Positions 25,450 through 34,139 of a stretch of DNA of 63,304 nucleotides are shown piece by piece. The notes below the pieces were generated by a model that searched no databases, was not told the DNA's origin, and worked only from the letters and a program-made list of their open reading frames with translations. Made by a program: the position numbers and the translations under genes. This DNA comes from Hymenobacter sp. ISL-91. Its GTDB lineage: Bacteria; Bacteroidota; Bacteroidia; Cytophagales; Hymenobacteraceae. The stretch spans positions 1-63,304 of the forward strand of contig NZ_JAGGPS010000010.1 in assembly GCF_018613725.1 (NCBI RefSeq), read 5' to 3'. How positions within the stretch are numbered: the stretch's first letter is position 1; each line of letters starts with the position of its first letter.

Positions 25450-25833
25450 TTACGCGGCGGCTACTGCCTTGGGGGCGTTCAGGCGACGCTCCTTGATACG
25501 AGCTGCTTTGCCCGACAGGCCACGCAGGTAGTACAGACGGGCGCGACGCACCTTACCGCGACGGATAACCTCTACCTTCTCGATGTTTGGCGAGAGGAGG
25601 GGGAAAATCCGCTCGGTACCAATCTGGTTCGAGATTTTACGCACGGTGAAAGTTTCGCCGTTGGTGCTGGTGTTCTTACGCTGGATTACAACGCCCTGGA
25701 ACTGCTGCACGCGCTCCTTGTTACCCTCACGAATTTTCACGTGGACGTTGATGGTGTCGCCGGCGGCAAAACGGGGGAAGCTGGCGCGGCGCTCCTGTGA
25801 CTCTTGCTCAATAAAATCGAGTAGTACGCTCAT
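25450..25833 (-). CDS. rplS: 50S ribosomal protein L19
   Basis: L19 sits at the 30S-50S interface near the A site. The 127-residue protein shows the standard core: [71 protein letters not shown] and a short Ala-rich tail. It is last in the conserved rpsP-rimM-trmD-rplS order, here with its own promoter in the 139-nt gap after trmD. Start ATG 25833. Confidence 0.97.
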   Translation of the reverse strand: MSVLLDFIEQESQERRASFPRFAAGDTINVHVKIREGNKERVQQFQGVVIQRKNTSTNGETFTVRKISNQIGTERIFPLLSPNIEKVEVIRRGKVRRARLYYLRGLSGKAARIKERRLNAPKAVAAA

Positions 25834-25891
25834 GGTTGAAAAGACGATAAAGGACGGTCGCGCCGCCCCGGGGGTTTCTGGTAAAGAGGCG

Positions 25892-25923
25892 CAAATATAG
25901 CGCTCTGTTTTTAGATTGTGAAA
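25892..25923 (-). promoter_or_regulatory. rplS promoter
   Basis: On the minus strand TTTC (25923-25920), 20 nt, then TATATTTG (25899-25892). The -7 box is exact and the -33 box has one mismatch. Predicted leader about 52 nt. This would let rplS be expressed apart from trmD. Confidence 0.6.
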
Positions 25924-25972
25924 TGCTGAGGTGGTGAAACGCTGACAGTTGCCTGTACAGCTCTACTCCTCA

Positions 25973-26647
25973 CTACTCCAGTAAGTCTGGCCGGCGCTGT
26001 TGGGTGCGGGCCAGGGCTTGTGCGTGGCGCCAGACGTCAATTTTCGGGGTGTTGCCCGAAAGCAGAATTTCTGGCACCGGTTGGCCCCGCCATTCAGCGG
26101 GCCGGGTATAGATGGGCGGCGAGAGCAGGTTGTCCTGAAACGAGTCGCTCAGGGCTGATTCTTCGTTGCCCAGCACGCCGGGCAGCAACCGAACCACGGC
26201 GTCTACCAGCACTGCCGCGCCTAGCTCACCTCCGCTCAGCACGTAGTCGCCTACACTGATTTCGTGGGTGACATAGGTTGCCCGAATCCGCTCATCGACG
26301 CCCTTGTAATGCCCGCAGAGCAACAATAAGTTGCCACTGAGCGACAGACGGTTGACCAGCGGCTGGCGCAGGGTTTCGCCGTCGGGCGTGAGGTAGATGA
26401 TGGCATCGTAGGTGCGTTGGGCCAATAGCTCGTCGAAACAGGCTGCAATGGGCTCCACACGTAACACCATGCCGGCACCTCCTCCGAATACGTAATCGTC
26501 AATCTGGCCGTGCTTGTTGATGGCATAGCGGCGCAGATCGTGCAAGTGGATTTCTGCCAGTCCTTTTTCCTGGGCGCGTTTCACGATGGAATGCGCAAAG
26601 GGGCTGACCAGCAAATCCGGCTGGCACGTGACGATGTCGATCCGCAT
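25973..26647 (-). CDS. trmD: tRNA (guanine-N1)-methyltransferase TrmD
   Basis: Methylates G37 of tRNAs with a G36, preventing +1 frameshifts. This 224-residue SPOUT-class enzyme has the trefoil-knot SAM site: [13 protein letters not shown] (about 57-69), [15 protein letters not shown] (about 107-121) and [20 protein letters not shown] (about 129-148), then the linker and C-terminal helical domain. Start ATG 26647, 11 nt after rimM. Part of the ribosome/tRNA maturation operon. Confidence 0.97.
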   Translation of the reverse strand: MRIDIVTCQPDLLVSPFAHSIVKRAQEKGLAEIHLHDLRRYAINKHGQIDDYVFGGGAGMVLRVEPIAACFDELLAQRTYDAIIYLTPDGETLRQPLVNRLSLSGNLLLLCGHYKGVDERIRATYVTHEISVGDYVLSGGELGAAVLVDAVVRLLPGVLGNEESALSDSFQDNLLSPPIYTRPAEWRGQPVPEILLSGNTPKIDVWRHAQALARTQQRRPDLLE

Positions 26648-26658
26648 AAGCTGAACGG

Positions 26659-27246
26659 TTACGCGGCCGGCTCGTCGTCGTCTGATTCCTGCTCGTCGTT
26701 AGGCGAAGAAGGCGTCAGGTAAACGTCGAGCAGGCCGTCGGGCAGCCGCACCACTAGGCGGCGGGCCGCCTGGTCGGCGCGCAGCACCAGCTCATCCACT
26801 ACCGGAATCAGGACTTCCTGGCCCTGGTAACGCATGCCCAGTACATCCTGCCGGGGCAGCTCATAGAAGGCTTCCACCACACCCAGCTCGCCCAGCACCT
26901 CATCGACAACCGTGTAGCCAACCACATCGTGGAAGTAGAACTGGTTATCAGCTAAAGTAGGCAGCTCGGCCAGCGGGCGCCAGAGTTTGGCGTTGCGCAG
27001 GGGCTCGGCGTCCTCAATCCGGTCGATGCCTTTCAGCTTGAACAAAACCTTGTTATCGGTCTGGGGCTGAAATTTCTCGACCTCGTAGGCTACCAGCTTG
27101 CTGGGGGCGGCGGGCATTTCCAGCCACACCATTTGAAGCTTGCGGTAGTCGTTGAGGTCGTCCACATCGAAAAAGGCCACCACAAACCCTTTCAGGCCAT
27201 GGGGTTTCCCGAGGGAGCCCAGCTGGTAGCAGTCGTCGATTTTCAT
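26659..27246 (-). CDS. rimM: Ribosome maturation factor RimM
   Basis: Assists assembly of the 30S head around S19. The 195-residue protein opens with [19 protein letters not shown], the RimM N-terminal barrel; the PRC-barrel follows with [20 protein letters not shown] and [20 protein letters not shown], ending in an acidic tail ([11 protein letters not shown]). Start ATG 27246. It is separated from rpsP by 93 nt that hold a hairpin and precedes trmD by 11 nt. Confidence 0.95.
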   Translation of the reverse strand: MKIDDCYQLGSLGKPHGLKGFVVAFFDVDDLNDYRKLQMVWLEMPAAPSKLVAYEVEKFQPQTDNKVLFKLKGIDRIEDAEPLRNAKLWRPLAELPTLADNQFYFHDVVGYTVVDEVLGELGVVEAFYELPRQDVLGMRYQGQEVLIPVVDELVLRADQAARRLVVRLPDGLLDVYLTPSSPNDEQESDDDEPAA

Positions 27247-27273
27247 GGAGGGGTGGTGCTTGGCGCGATAGAA

Positions 27274-27332
27274 GCTGAGCAGCCGGAAAGAAGCAGCGCC
27301 TTGGCGGCATTGGTGCTTTCCGGTTGCTCAGC
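27274..27332 (-). other. Intercistronic hairpin between rpsP and rimM
   Basis: GCTGAGCAGCCGGAAAG (27274-27290) pairs with CTTTCCGGTTGCTCAGC (27316-27332) with one mismatch. There is no T-tract, so it may be a processing or partial-termination element adjusting the S16:RimM ratio rather than a full terminator. Confidence 0.55.
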
Positions 27333-27339
27333 TTGCTAA

Positions 27340-27915
27340 CTATTCGGCGGCGGCTTCGGTGGTTTCTTCGGTCGAAGCAGCGGCTTCGGTCGTTTCGCCT
27401 TCGGCTTCCGACGTGGCTTCCTCGTTTACGGGAGCCGGGGCGTTGGCAGCCTCGATGGCGGCCAGCTTGGCGCGCTGAGCTTCCGAGCGGGCATCCTTCA
27501 CCTTGGTTTCGGCGGCCAGACGCTGCTGACGAGCCTCATCCTTGGCGGTGCCGAGGCTGGTGCGCTTGCCTTCGATCTTGGCATCCTTGTCGTCTTTCCA
27601 GGCAGTGTAACGCTCATCGGCAGTTTCCTGCGAAATAGCGCCTTTGATTACACCCAGCTGCAGGTGCTTGCGATAGAGCACCCCGCGGTACGAGAGCATA
27701 GCCCGTACGGTGTCGGTGGGCTGGGCACCTTTCATAATCCAGTCGAACGCCTTGTCGCCATCGAAGTTGATGGTAGCGGGGTTGGTCTGGGGGTTGTAGG
27801 TACCGATTTTCTCGATGAAGCGACCATCACGCGGAGCGCGCGAGTCAGCAATAACGATGTCGAACATTGCGGCCTTCTTGCGGCCGCGGCGGGCGAGGCG
27901 GATTTTAACTGCCAT
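27340..27915 (-). CDS. rpsP: 30S ribosomal protein S16 with long C-terminal extension
   Basis: S16 organises the 5' domain of 16S rRNA. Residues 1-80 are canonical (AVKIRLARRGRKKAAMFDIV, DGRFIEKIGTYNP, AQPTDTVRAMLSYRGVLYRK). Residues about 95-191 form a charged, Ala/Glu/Thr-rich extension ending in repeats of TEAAA and TEE. Total length is 191 versus about 80-90 in E. coli. Long S16 tails are common in Bacteroidota; their role is unknown. First gene of the operon, start ATG 27915. Confidence 0.96.
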   Translation of the reverse strand: MAVKIRLARRGRKKAAMFDIVIADSRAPRDGRFIEKIGTYNPQTNPATINFDGDKAFDWIMKGAQPTDTVRAMLSYRGVLYRKHLQLGVIKGAISQETADERYTAWKDDKDAKIEGKRTSLGTAKDEARQQRLAAETKVKDARSEAQRAKLAAIEAANAPAPVNEEATSEAEGETTEAAASTEETTEAAAE

Positions 27916-27967
27916 AAACCGGTGGGGTTAAGCGACGCATCCCGTGCGTCTGGTTGAAAATGAGGTG

Positions 27968-27998
27968 CAAAGGTACTCACATATTGCCCGGATTAAAA
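27968..27998 (-). promoter_or_regulatory. rpsP operon promoter
   Basis: On the minus strand TTTT (27998-27995), 19 nt, then TACCTTTG (27975-27968), an exact -7 box. Predicted leader about 45 nt. A tandem repeat of ATTGCCCGGATT with an 18-nt period (about 27983-28018) overlaps the -33 area. Confidence 0.65.
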
Positions 27999-28051
27999 GC
28001 ATTGCCCGGATTCAAATCGGCCCTTCACCTCTTCGACTGATCCGATAAGCG

Positions 28052-28088
28052 TGAAAAAGGGCTTCCCCGAGTGGAGAAGCCCTTTTCC
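28052..28088 (-). terminator. Terminator of the desaturase gene
   Basis: Read on the minus strand, GAAAAGGGCTTCTCC pairs with GGGGAAGCCCTTTTTC around a 4-5-nt loop and runs into T residues, 34 nt after the desaturase stop. Confidence 0.8.
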
Positions 28089-28121
28089 ATGAAGAAACAG
28101 CTGACGCTACTTCGCAAAAGC

Positions 28122-28877
28122 CTACGCGGCCATCTGTACGTCTTCCTGCCACTTACGCTTGATTTTCACCACTTTCACCTTATCCAATGCCCAGATAAAA
28201 GCATAAGTAGGATCAAGCTCCCACTTCTTCACGCCGAAATTGACGCGCATGGGCAGCTTGTGGTGGTTGTTCTGGAACAACTCGCCGAACGCGAGAAAGT
28301 CGAAAGGCAGCGTGTTTTTGGAGTGGTCGTGGTTGTCAAAGTTCTGGTAGCCGTACTTGTGGCCGCCCCAGTTCACGATGGCGCCATGAATCGGGCCCAT
28401 CAGAAAGTGTAGCGGCAACAGCAGGAACTGCCACCAAGCCGTAGCGAAGTTCACGTAGAACAGTACGTAGAGCGTGCCCCAGGCTACGCGCGAGTACCAT
28501 TTGTCGCCCAAGTTCTCGATGAGGTCCCACTCGGGGTAGTCACCCTCGAAGCGCTCGGCGGCGGCATAGTCGCGGTTGAGCACGGCGTTGTAGATGTTCT
28601 TAGTCTTCCACATCATCGTAAAGGCGTTCGACGAGTACAGCGGCGAGTGCGGGTCCAGCTCCGTATCGGAGTAGGCGTGGTGCATGCGGTGCAGCAGGGC
28701 ATAAGCCCGCGGCGACAGGAACGAGGAGCCCTGACAGATGTAGGTGAACAGGAAGAAGAACTTCTCCCAAAACTTGTTCATCGTAAACATTTTGTGCGCC
28801 GCATAGCGGTGCAGGTAAAACGTCTGCGTGAACAGCGACAGGTAGTAGTGCGCGACGAAGAAAACGAGTATTGCCAT
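28122..28877 (-). CDS. Acyl-CoA / fatty acid desaturase
   Basis: A membrane di-iron enzyme that introduces a cis double bond into acyl chains, keeping membranes fluid. This 251-residue protein has the three histidine boxes HRYAAH (about 23-28), HRMHH (about 64-68) and NNHHK near the C-terminus, plus GGHKYGYQNF and paired hydrophobic stretches. ATG 28877 (MAILVFFVAHYYLSLFTQTF) is chosen since homologues begin close to this point; a TTG at 28967 would add 30 residues. Desaturases of this length are usual in Bacteroidota. It stands alone with its own promoter and terminator. Confidence 0.92.
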   Translation of the reverse strand: MAILVFFVAHYYLSLFTQTFYLHRYAAHKMFTMNKFWEKFFFLFTYICQGSSFLSPRAYALLHRMHHAYSDTELDPHSPLYSSNAFTMMWKTKNIYNAVLNRDYAAAERFEGDYPEWDLIENLGDKWYSRVAWGTLYVLFYVNFATAWWQFLLLPLHFLMGPIHGAIVNWGGHKYGYQNFDNHDHSKNTLPFDFLAFGELFQNNHHKLPMRVNFGVKKWELDPTYAFIWALDKVKVVKIKRKWQEDVQMAA

Positions 28878-28975
28878 GAAGGGGGCAGAAAAAGTGAGGA
28901 GGTCTTGGGGAAGGGCTACCGGAGCGTACAGCCAGCAAAGCGCGGAAATACTATATAAGTTCAGCAACCATACCG

Positions 28976-29008
28976 CAAAACTACGGCTACCCCCACTGCC
29001 AGTGCAAT
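28976..29008 (-). promoter_or_regulatory. Desaturase promoter
   Basis: On the minus strand ATTG (29008-29005), 21 nt, then TAGTTTTG (28983-28976), an exact -7 box. It implies a leader of about 90 nt to ATG 28877 and argues against the TTG start at 28967. Confidence 0.55.
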
Positions 29009-29078
29009 TTCCCTGCCCAAAAGGCCATAATGTTGTTGGGGAGCCAGTAGGGGTGAGAACCGAATACGTCGGAAAACC

Positions 29079-29185
29079 AGAACGTCATTCAGAGCGAAGC
29101 GAAGAATCTCGCGTGCAATGGTAACTCCTGATGATAGGATTACTTTGGCACGCGAGATTCTTCGCTTCGCTCTGAATGACGTTCT
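29079..29185. repeat. Perfect 38-bp inverted repeat (family A, T variant)
   Basis: The arms at 29079-29116 and 29148-29185 are exact reverse complements around a 31-nt centre. The arm core GTCATTC...GAATCTCGCG is the same as at 82-203, with AGCGAAGCGAAG in place of AGCGCAGCGAAG. A short AGCTAACAGCTC (family C) follows directly at 29189-29200. Confidence 0.9.
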
Positions 29186-29204
29186 TTCAGCTAACAGCTC
29201 AAAA

Positions 29205-29912
29205 TTAATAATACGCCTCAGCCGCTTCCCAATGGGCCATGTCCGGCAGCGGGGCTACGATGCGCATATCTGCCTGGGTAACGGGGTGCTTGAACTGCAG
29301 CTCGCGGGCGTGCAGGGCAATGCTTACATCGGGCAGCGGGGCCAGGAAGCCGTACTTCACGTCGCCGACGATGGGGGTGCCCAGGCCGGTGCTCAGCTGC
29401 ACCCGAATCTGGTGGGGACGGCCCGTGATAGGGTTCACCTGCACCAGAAAACGGCTGCCAGCCTCGCCCAGCACCTGGTAGTCAAGGTCTGACTTCTGGC
29501 CCTGGCCGTGGCGCTCGGTGTAGGCCTTGGTTACGTTGCGGATGGGGTCTTTGACCAGCCAGTGCGTAAGGTGGCCCGAGATGGGGGAGGGGCACTTCCC
29601 AGTGAGGGCCCAGTAAGTTTTGCTGATTTTGTTGTCGCGGAACAACTCATTCATGCGGCTCAGGGCCTTGCTGGTTTTGGCCAGCACTACCACGCCACTT
29701 ACCGGCCGGTCGAGGCGGTGTACCACGCCCACAAAGGCGGCGCCGGACTTTTTGTATTTGAAGCGCAGGTATTCCTCGGCCTTATTAGACAACGGTTCGT
29801 CGCCGGTGGCGTCGCCCTGCACGAGCAGGCCGGCAGGCTTGTTGATGATGAGCAGATGATTGTCTTCGAACAGAATTTCCTTCTGCTCCGACCACAGGTT
29901 GGGACGGTTCAC
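29205..29912 (-). CDS. RluA-family pseudouridine synthase
   Basis: Isomerises uridine to pseudouridine in rRNA or tRNA. This 235-residue protein has the catalytic motif HRLDRPVSGVVVLAKTSKAL (Asp in HRLD), the N-terminal strand ILFEDNHLLIINKPAGLLVQ and the later ITGRPHQIRVQLS. There is no S4 domain at the N-terminus, so it is closer to the RluA/RluC-like short forms; the target position cannot be read. Start ATG 29912. A family D repeat fills the gap to panB. Confidence 0.93.
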   Translation of the reverse strand: MNRPNLWSEQKEILFEDNHLLIINKPAGLLVQGDATGDEPLSNKAEEYLRFKYKKSGAAFVGVVHRLDRPVSGVVVLAKTSKALSRMNELFRDNKISKTYWALTGKCPSPISGHLTHWLVKDPIRNVTKAYTERHGQGQKSDLDYQVLGEAGSRFLVQVNPITGRPHQIRVQLSTGLGTPIVGDVKYGFLAPLPDVSIALHARELQFKHPVTQADMRIVAPLPDMAHWEAAEAYY

Positions 29913-29919
29913 TCGGTGG

Positions 29920-30034
29920 TTAATTATGAATTATGAATTATGAATTTTGAATTGGAGGCGCCCAACTCACTCATGCGAGTGCACACCAACAATCGGCCAA
30001 TTCATACTTCATAATTCAACATGCATAATTCAAC
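29920..30034. repeat. Paired A+T-rich repeat with AATTATG units (family D)
   Basis: The left arm (29920-29955) has tandem ATTATGA units ending TTTTGAATTGG. The right arm (29997-30034) opens CCAATTCATACTTCATAATT and is an imperfect reverse complement. The centre is about 41 nt. The right arm touches the stop codon of minus-strand panB at 30034. Confidence 0.8.
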
Positions 30035-30849
30035 TAATACGCTTCGTCCGGGGTGGGGAAGTCGCGGGCTTTTACGTCCTGGATATAGCGCTGCACGGCG
30101 TCGTGCATGGCGTCGCCGAGGTCGGCGTAGCGGCGCAGGAAGCGAGGCTTGAACTCTTTGGTGATGCCCAGCATATCGTGCACTACCAGCACCTGCCCGT
30201 CCACGTCGGGGCCGGCCCCGATGCCGATGACGGGAATGGTGAGTTGCTCGGCCACGCGCTTGGCCAGGCCCGACGGGATTTTCTCCAGCACGAGGGCAAA
30301 GCAGCCGATTTCCTGCAGCAGCAGGGCATCATCAATGAGCTTCTGTGCTTCCACTTCTTCCTTGGCCCGCACCGAGTACGTGCCAAATTTATAAATACTT
30401 TGCGGAGTAAGCCCCAGATGGCCCATCACCGGAATACCAGCCGTAAGGATACGGGTGATGCTGTCCTTGATTTCGGCGCCACCTTCCAGCTTGATGCCGT
30501 GGCCGCCCGACTCTTTCATGATGCGGATGGCCGAACGCAGCGCCTCCGACGAGTTGCCCTGGTAGGAGCCAAACGGCATGTCCACCACCACAAAGGCGCG
30601 TTTTACGGCGCGCACCACGCTCTGGGCGTGGTAAATCATCTGGTCGAGGGTGATGGGTAGCGTGGTTTCGTGGCCGGCCATTACGTTGGAAGCCGAGTCG
30701 CCGACGAGCAGCACATCAATGCCCGCACCGTCCAGAATCTGCGCCATCGAGAAGTCGTAGGCCGTGAGCATGGAGATTTTCTCGCCGCGCTCCTTCATGG
30801 CCAGCAGCTGGTGCGTGGTCACGAGTTTCACTTCCTTGTGTTGGGACAT
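30034..30849 (-). CDS. panB: 3-methyl-2-oxobutanoate hydroxymethyltransferase
   Basis: First committed step of pantothenate (CoA) synthesis: transfers a hydroxymethyl group from methylene-THF to ketoisovalerate. This 271-residue TIM barrel contains [40 protein letters not shown] (metal-binding Asp), [31 protein letters not shown] and the late [20 protein letters not shown]. Start ATG 30849. It is monocistronic, with repeats on both sides. Confidence 0.97.
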   Translation of the reverse strand: MSQHKEVKLVTTHQLLAMKERGEKISMLTAYDFSMAQILDGAGIDVLLVGDSASNVMAGHETTLPITLDQMIYHAQSVVRAVKRAFVVVDMPFGSYQGNSSEALRSAIRIMKESGGHGIKLEGGAEIKDSITRILTAGIPVMGHLGLTPQSIYKFGTYSVRAKEEVEAQKLIDDALLLQEIGCFALVLEKIPSGLAKRVAEQLTIPVIGIGAGPDVDGQVLVVHDMLGITKEFKPRFLRRYADLGDAMHDAVQRYIQDVKARDFPTPDEAY

Positions 30850-30856
30850 GTTTTTT

Positions 30857-31097
30857 TAGCTGTTAGCTAGTAGCTGATGGCTGTTAGCTGAGGTTCTGAA
30901 TAATGCTTCCGTTTCCCTTTAAAGCCGCGCAACCTGCAGGTGTTCACGACCAAGTAGCAGGGGCATTGCGGGGCTGCAACGTAATCGGCCGGCTCCAAGC
31001 TTGCCGGGACTTGTTGGAGCGGGAAAGCAAAGCTGCGGTTTTTTCAGAAGATACGAACAAAGCTACCAGCTAATAGCTGTCAGCTACCAGCTAAAAA
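30857..31097. repeat. Paired heptamer repeat with a long centre (family C)
   Basis: The left arm at 30857-30890 (AGCTGTTAGCTAGTAGCTGA and more) and the inverted right arm at 31057-31095 (AGCTACCAGCTAATAGCTGT and more) enclose about 165 nt. The pair fills the space between panB and lptD. The centre holds no gene that I can see. This centre is longer than those of other copies. Confidence 0.78.
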
Positions 31098-31099
31098 AA

Positions 31100-34069
31100 C
31101 TACAGGTTGTTGAGGAAAGTGCGGTTGCGGCTCAGCTTGAGGCTTTGCAGTAGGGCCGATTTGGCGGCAATCGTTACAAAGTAGCCGCGGGCCGGGCCGA
31201 AGGGCGTCCAGGTGCCATTTATCTGCCAGCAGTGCAGGTCCTTGGTCAGGTCGAGGCGGGTGAAGGCGGGCGTTTTGTTGACGAAGTCGTAGTTGGAGCT
31301 GAAACCGAAGCGCAGGCTTTCGGTGAGCTTGACTGAGCCGTTGAGGTTGAGCGAGGCAGCCGTGTAAGGCCCTTTGCGCACCCGGCCGGGCCGCGCCGGC
31401 AGCGGACCCTGGTTCTGGTAAGTAAGAGCAAAGGCCGTGTTCAGCTCCCAGGGAATCTCGAAATTCACGTAGTCCTCGTAAGGGTTGAGCGGTGTAACCG
31501 CTCCCAGCTGCGGGTCGTTTACGGGGGCCACATCACGCTTTACCGCCGATTTGCGGGTTCCCTGGCTGGGGTTGAACTGGTAGGCCAGGTTCATGCTGGC
31601 GCCGGTCAGGCGCGCCAGCCGCACCTTCGACTGCTGCCACAGGTACTTGTCGCGCAGCCGGCCCAGCGAGTCCTGCTGGTAGGGGCTGAGCTGGCCGTTG
31701 ATAAACACCGTGAGCTTGCGGGCTACCTCGGTATTGAAGGCAAAGGAGATGGGGTCGAGGTTGAAGCCGCCAACCCGCTCGAAATCGTAGCCGCCCGAGA
31801 ACGTGAGGTCGCGGATAAGGGCCACCTTATTGAAAGGGGTGGTGCCGGTGGTATCGTTGGAGTTGCGCACTTTCAGTTCCACCGAGTTCTGCAGCTGAAA
31901 CGACAGCCGGTTGTTGGAGCTGTTGAGCGGGACGCCGTAGATGAAGTTGTTGAACTGCGGAAACGGTACTCCGTTGGCGTAAAGTGGGTTGGCAGAGTAC
32001 AGCTGGCCGGTGGTAGGGTCGCGCAGGTCCTGCAAATTCAAGTTCTGGAAAGCCTGTGCGCCCGGCAGGTTCTTGGGCGCATAGCTGTAGCCGATGCTGG
32101 GCGTAACCTTGTGGCGCAACGCCTGCAACTTGCGGTTGCCCTTGCGGATAATGGTGCCGTAGAACGATGTGTTGAGGTTAAGGTTAGCTGAGCCCGTGGG
32201 CAGGCGGTTGAAGCTGACCGTGGTGTCTATTTCTACGGCCCGAGCCAGTTGGTTGTACTTGTAATCGAGCCGTTTGAAGTACCAGACCTCGTTGTAGGTG
32301 ATACCGGGACTGATATTGAATTTGCTGACAGTGTAGCTGCCCAGCGTGATGTTGAAGTCGTGCTTCATGCCCGTCTGGGAGTTGCGCAGCAGCTGGTTCA
32401 GGTTGCCCAGCTTGATGGGCGTAATGTAGGGGTCGCGCGAGCCGCCCAGCAGCGGAATGGTGCCACTGTTGAGCAGCCGGGCCGGCACGTTGTTGGTGAG
32501 GCTGTTGCGGAAGGTGAGGTTGTAGGAAAACGCCAGCTGCTCGTACGCCTTGCGGGGCCGGATTTTTAGAATATCGTACACATACTGCCGGGCCAGGCCC
32601 ACCGACAGGTCGGGCAGGTTGGCCGTCATCGTGCCCAGGCGGGTGTCCTGGGTCTGGCTGAGCTGCAGCGCGTAGTTGATGGGGGCGTTGCGCAGCTGTT
32701 TGGAGTAGCTGATGTTCGACTGAAACGAGGCGCTCAGGTAATTGCGCGTATTGAACGTGGCGCTGCGCTGGTACGCACCATTAGCCGATTGCAGGTTTAC
32801 GCTGGCCGAAAACCGCCCGCCGCCCGGCCGCGGTACCGGCGTGTGCCGCCAGCTGAGGGCAAAGGAGTTCGATGAACTGGGAGGCGTGTACGTGGGGTTA
32901 GTGTTGGCGTCGGTGCTGTTGAAGATTTTCTCGATGGGCTGCGAGTTGAAGCTGAACGTGAACAGACCGTCGTACTTGTAGCGCGTGATGTACTGCATCT
33001 CGGCTGTACCCCGCCAGCCCCCAAACCGGTCGCTGTTGCCGGCGTAGATGTCGCCCGTCAGGCGCACGCCAATGTGCTCGTTGGCGGCCCAATAGTAGCC
33101 GCCGTTGCGCAGGAAAAAGCCCCTGTCGGCGGCCTGCCCGAACGTGGGGATGATGAGGCCTGAGGCTCGCTTGTTGGTTTTGGGCGTGGGAAAGTAGCCG
33201 AACAGAAAGCCCAGCGGCGTCGGAATATCCCCGATAACCAGGTTGAACGGCCCAGTGATGACCTGCTCCCCGGGGATGAGCTTCATTTTAGAAGCATTGA
33301 TGTAGAAGTGCGGGTGTTCGAGGTTGCAGGTGGTGTAGCTGCCGTGCAGGCCGTCGATGTCGCCATTGGGCTGGCGCTTGATCTTTTCGGCATGAATAAA
33401 GCCCTCGCCCTGCTTGGTTACCACATCGGTAATGCGGCCACGCTTGCTCTTGATGTTGTAGTCGATGCGGCCGGCCTGATAGGTTTCGGCGCCCTGCGTG
33501 AACAGCGGCCGGTCCTGTACCTTGCCCGTCGAGTCGGCTGCGCCTTCGGCCGTTACCAGGTCGAGCGCATAGTCAATCGTAATCAGGGCCGCTTTCAGGT
33601 TCACGTCGCCGTAGGTCACGTCGGCCTTGTCGTACAGAATAGCGCGCTTGTTCTGCACCTCGAACCGGATGGAGTCCTGGGCCTTGTAGACCACGGTGGT
33701 TTCCACGGCACCCTTGCGGCCCGGGCTCGCGCCCAGCAGCACCGAATCGGGGGTGCCGCCCACCTGCAGGCCGGCGGTAGTCGTATCGGTGCGCACGCGG
33801 CCGTCGGGCTTGGGCGGGTTCACAATGGTGGGCAGCGGGCGCACGTCGCCCGGCGCGTTGGTGCTCGGCGAAACCTGCGTGCCCGGCGGCGGCGTTGGGT
33901 TGGGCACCTGCTGAGCGGGCAGCGGCTTTTGCCGGGTAGGCGTTTGTTGCGCTTGGGCCGGGCGCACAAGCAACCCCACGCTCAGCAGCAGCGTAAGCAC
34001 CGCCACTGGCGCTGGCCGAAGCCCGAATAAGCGTGTTAAGAGATGAAACACAGGCGCGAATAGGGCCAC
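31100..34069 (-). CDS. lptD: LPS-assembly protein LptD
   Basis: Outer-membrane barrel that, with LptE, inserts lipopolysaccharide into the outer leaflet. This 989-residue protein has a signal peptide (VAVLTLLLSVGLLVRPAQAQ), a Pro/Thr-rich linker, a periplasmic OstA/LptA-like beta-jellyroll (about 125-260: AQDSIRFEVQNKRAILYDKA and YQAGRIDYNIKSKRGRITDV) and a large beta barrel with the conserved FGYFPTPKTNKRASGLIIPT at its start. The last part (RGYFVTIAAKSALLQSLKLS) closes the barrel. The start is GTG 34069. It is divergent from the amidase gene; only 70 nt separate them. Confidence 0.93.
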   Translation of the reverse strand: MALFAPVFHLLTRLFGLRPAPVAVLTLLLSVGLLVRPAQAQQTPTRQKPLPAQQVPNPTPPPGTQVSPSTNAPGDVRPLPTIVNPPKPDGRVRTDTTTAGLQVGGTPDSVLLGASPGRKGAVETTVVYKAQDSIRFEVQNKRAILYDKADVTYGDVNLKAALITIDYALDLVTAEGAADSTGKVQDRPLFTQGAETYQAGRIDYNIKSKRGRITDVVTKQGEGFIHAEKIKRQPNGDIDGLHGSYTTCNLEHPHFYINASKMKLIPGEQVITGPFNLVIGDIPTPLGFLFGYFPTPKTNKRASGLIIPTFGQAADRGFFLRNGGYYWAANEHIGVRLTGDIYAGNSDRFGGWRGTAEMQYITRYKYDGLFTFSFNSQPIEKIFNSTDANTNPTYTPPSSSNSFALSWRHTPVPRPGGGRFSASVNLQSANGAYQRSATFNTRNYLSASFQSNISYSKQLRNAPINYALQLSQTQDTRLGTMTANLPDLSVGLARQYVYDILKIRPRKAYEQLAFSYNLTFRNSLTNNVPARLLNSGTIPLLGGSRDPYITPIKLGNLNQLLRNSQTGMKHDFNITLGSYTVSKFNISPGITYNEVWYFKRLDYKYNQLARAVEIDTTVSFNRLPTGSANLNLNTSFYGTIIRKGNRKLQALRHKVTPSIGYSYAPKNLPGAQAFQNLNLQDLRDPTTGQLYSANPLYANGVPFPQFNNFIYGVPLNSSNNRLSFQLQNSVELKVRNSNDTTGTTPFNKVALIRDLTFSGGYDFERVGGFNLDPISFAFNTEVARKLTVFINGQLSPYQQDSLGRLRDKYLWQQSKVRLARLTGASMNLAYQFNPSQGTRKSAVKRDVAPVNDPQLGAVTPLNPYEDYVNFEIPWELNTAFALTYQNQGPLPARPGRVRKGPYTAASLNLNGSVKLTESLRFGFSSNYDFVNKTPAFTRLDLTKDLHCWQINGTWTPFGPARGYFVTIAAKSALLQSLKLSRNRTFLNNL

Positions 34070-34102
34070 GTAGTTATTTATCGTTTATTTTGTGGCGGTT
34101 TG

Positions 34103-34110
34103 CAAAGGTA
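34103..34110 (-). promoter_or_regulatory. lptD promoter -7 box
   Basis: On the minus strand TACCTTTG, an exact TAnnTTTG match, 34 nt before GTG 34069. It lies in the 70-nt divergent gap shared with the amidase gene. No good -33 box is seen. Confidence 0.5.
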
Positions 34111-34139
34111 GCCGGTAGCTGCCTCAACTAACGAACTCC

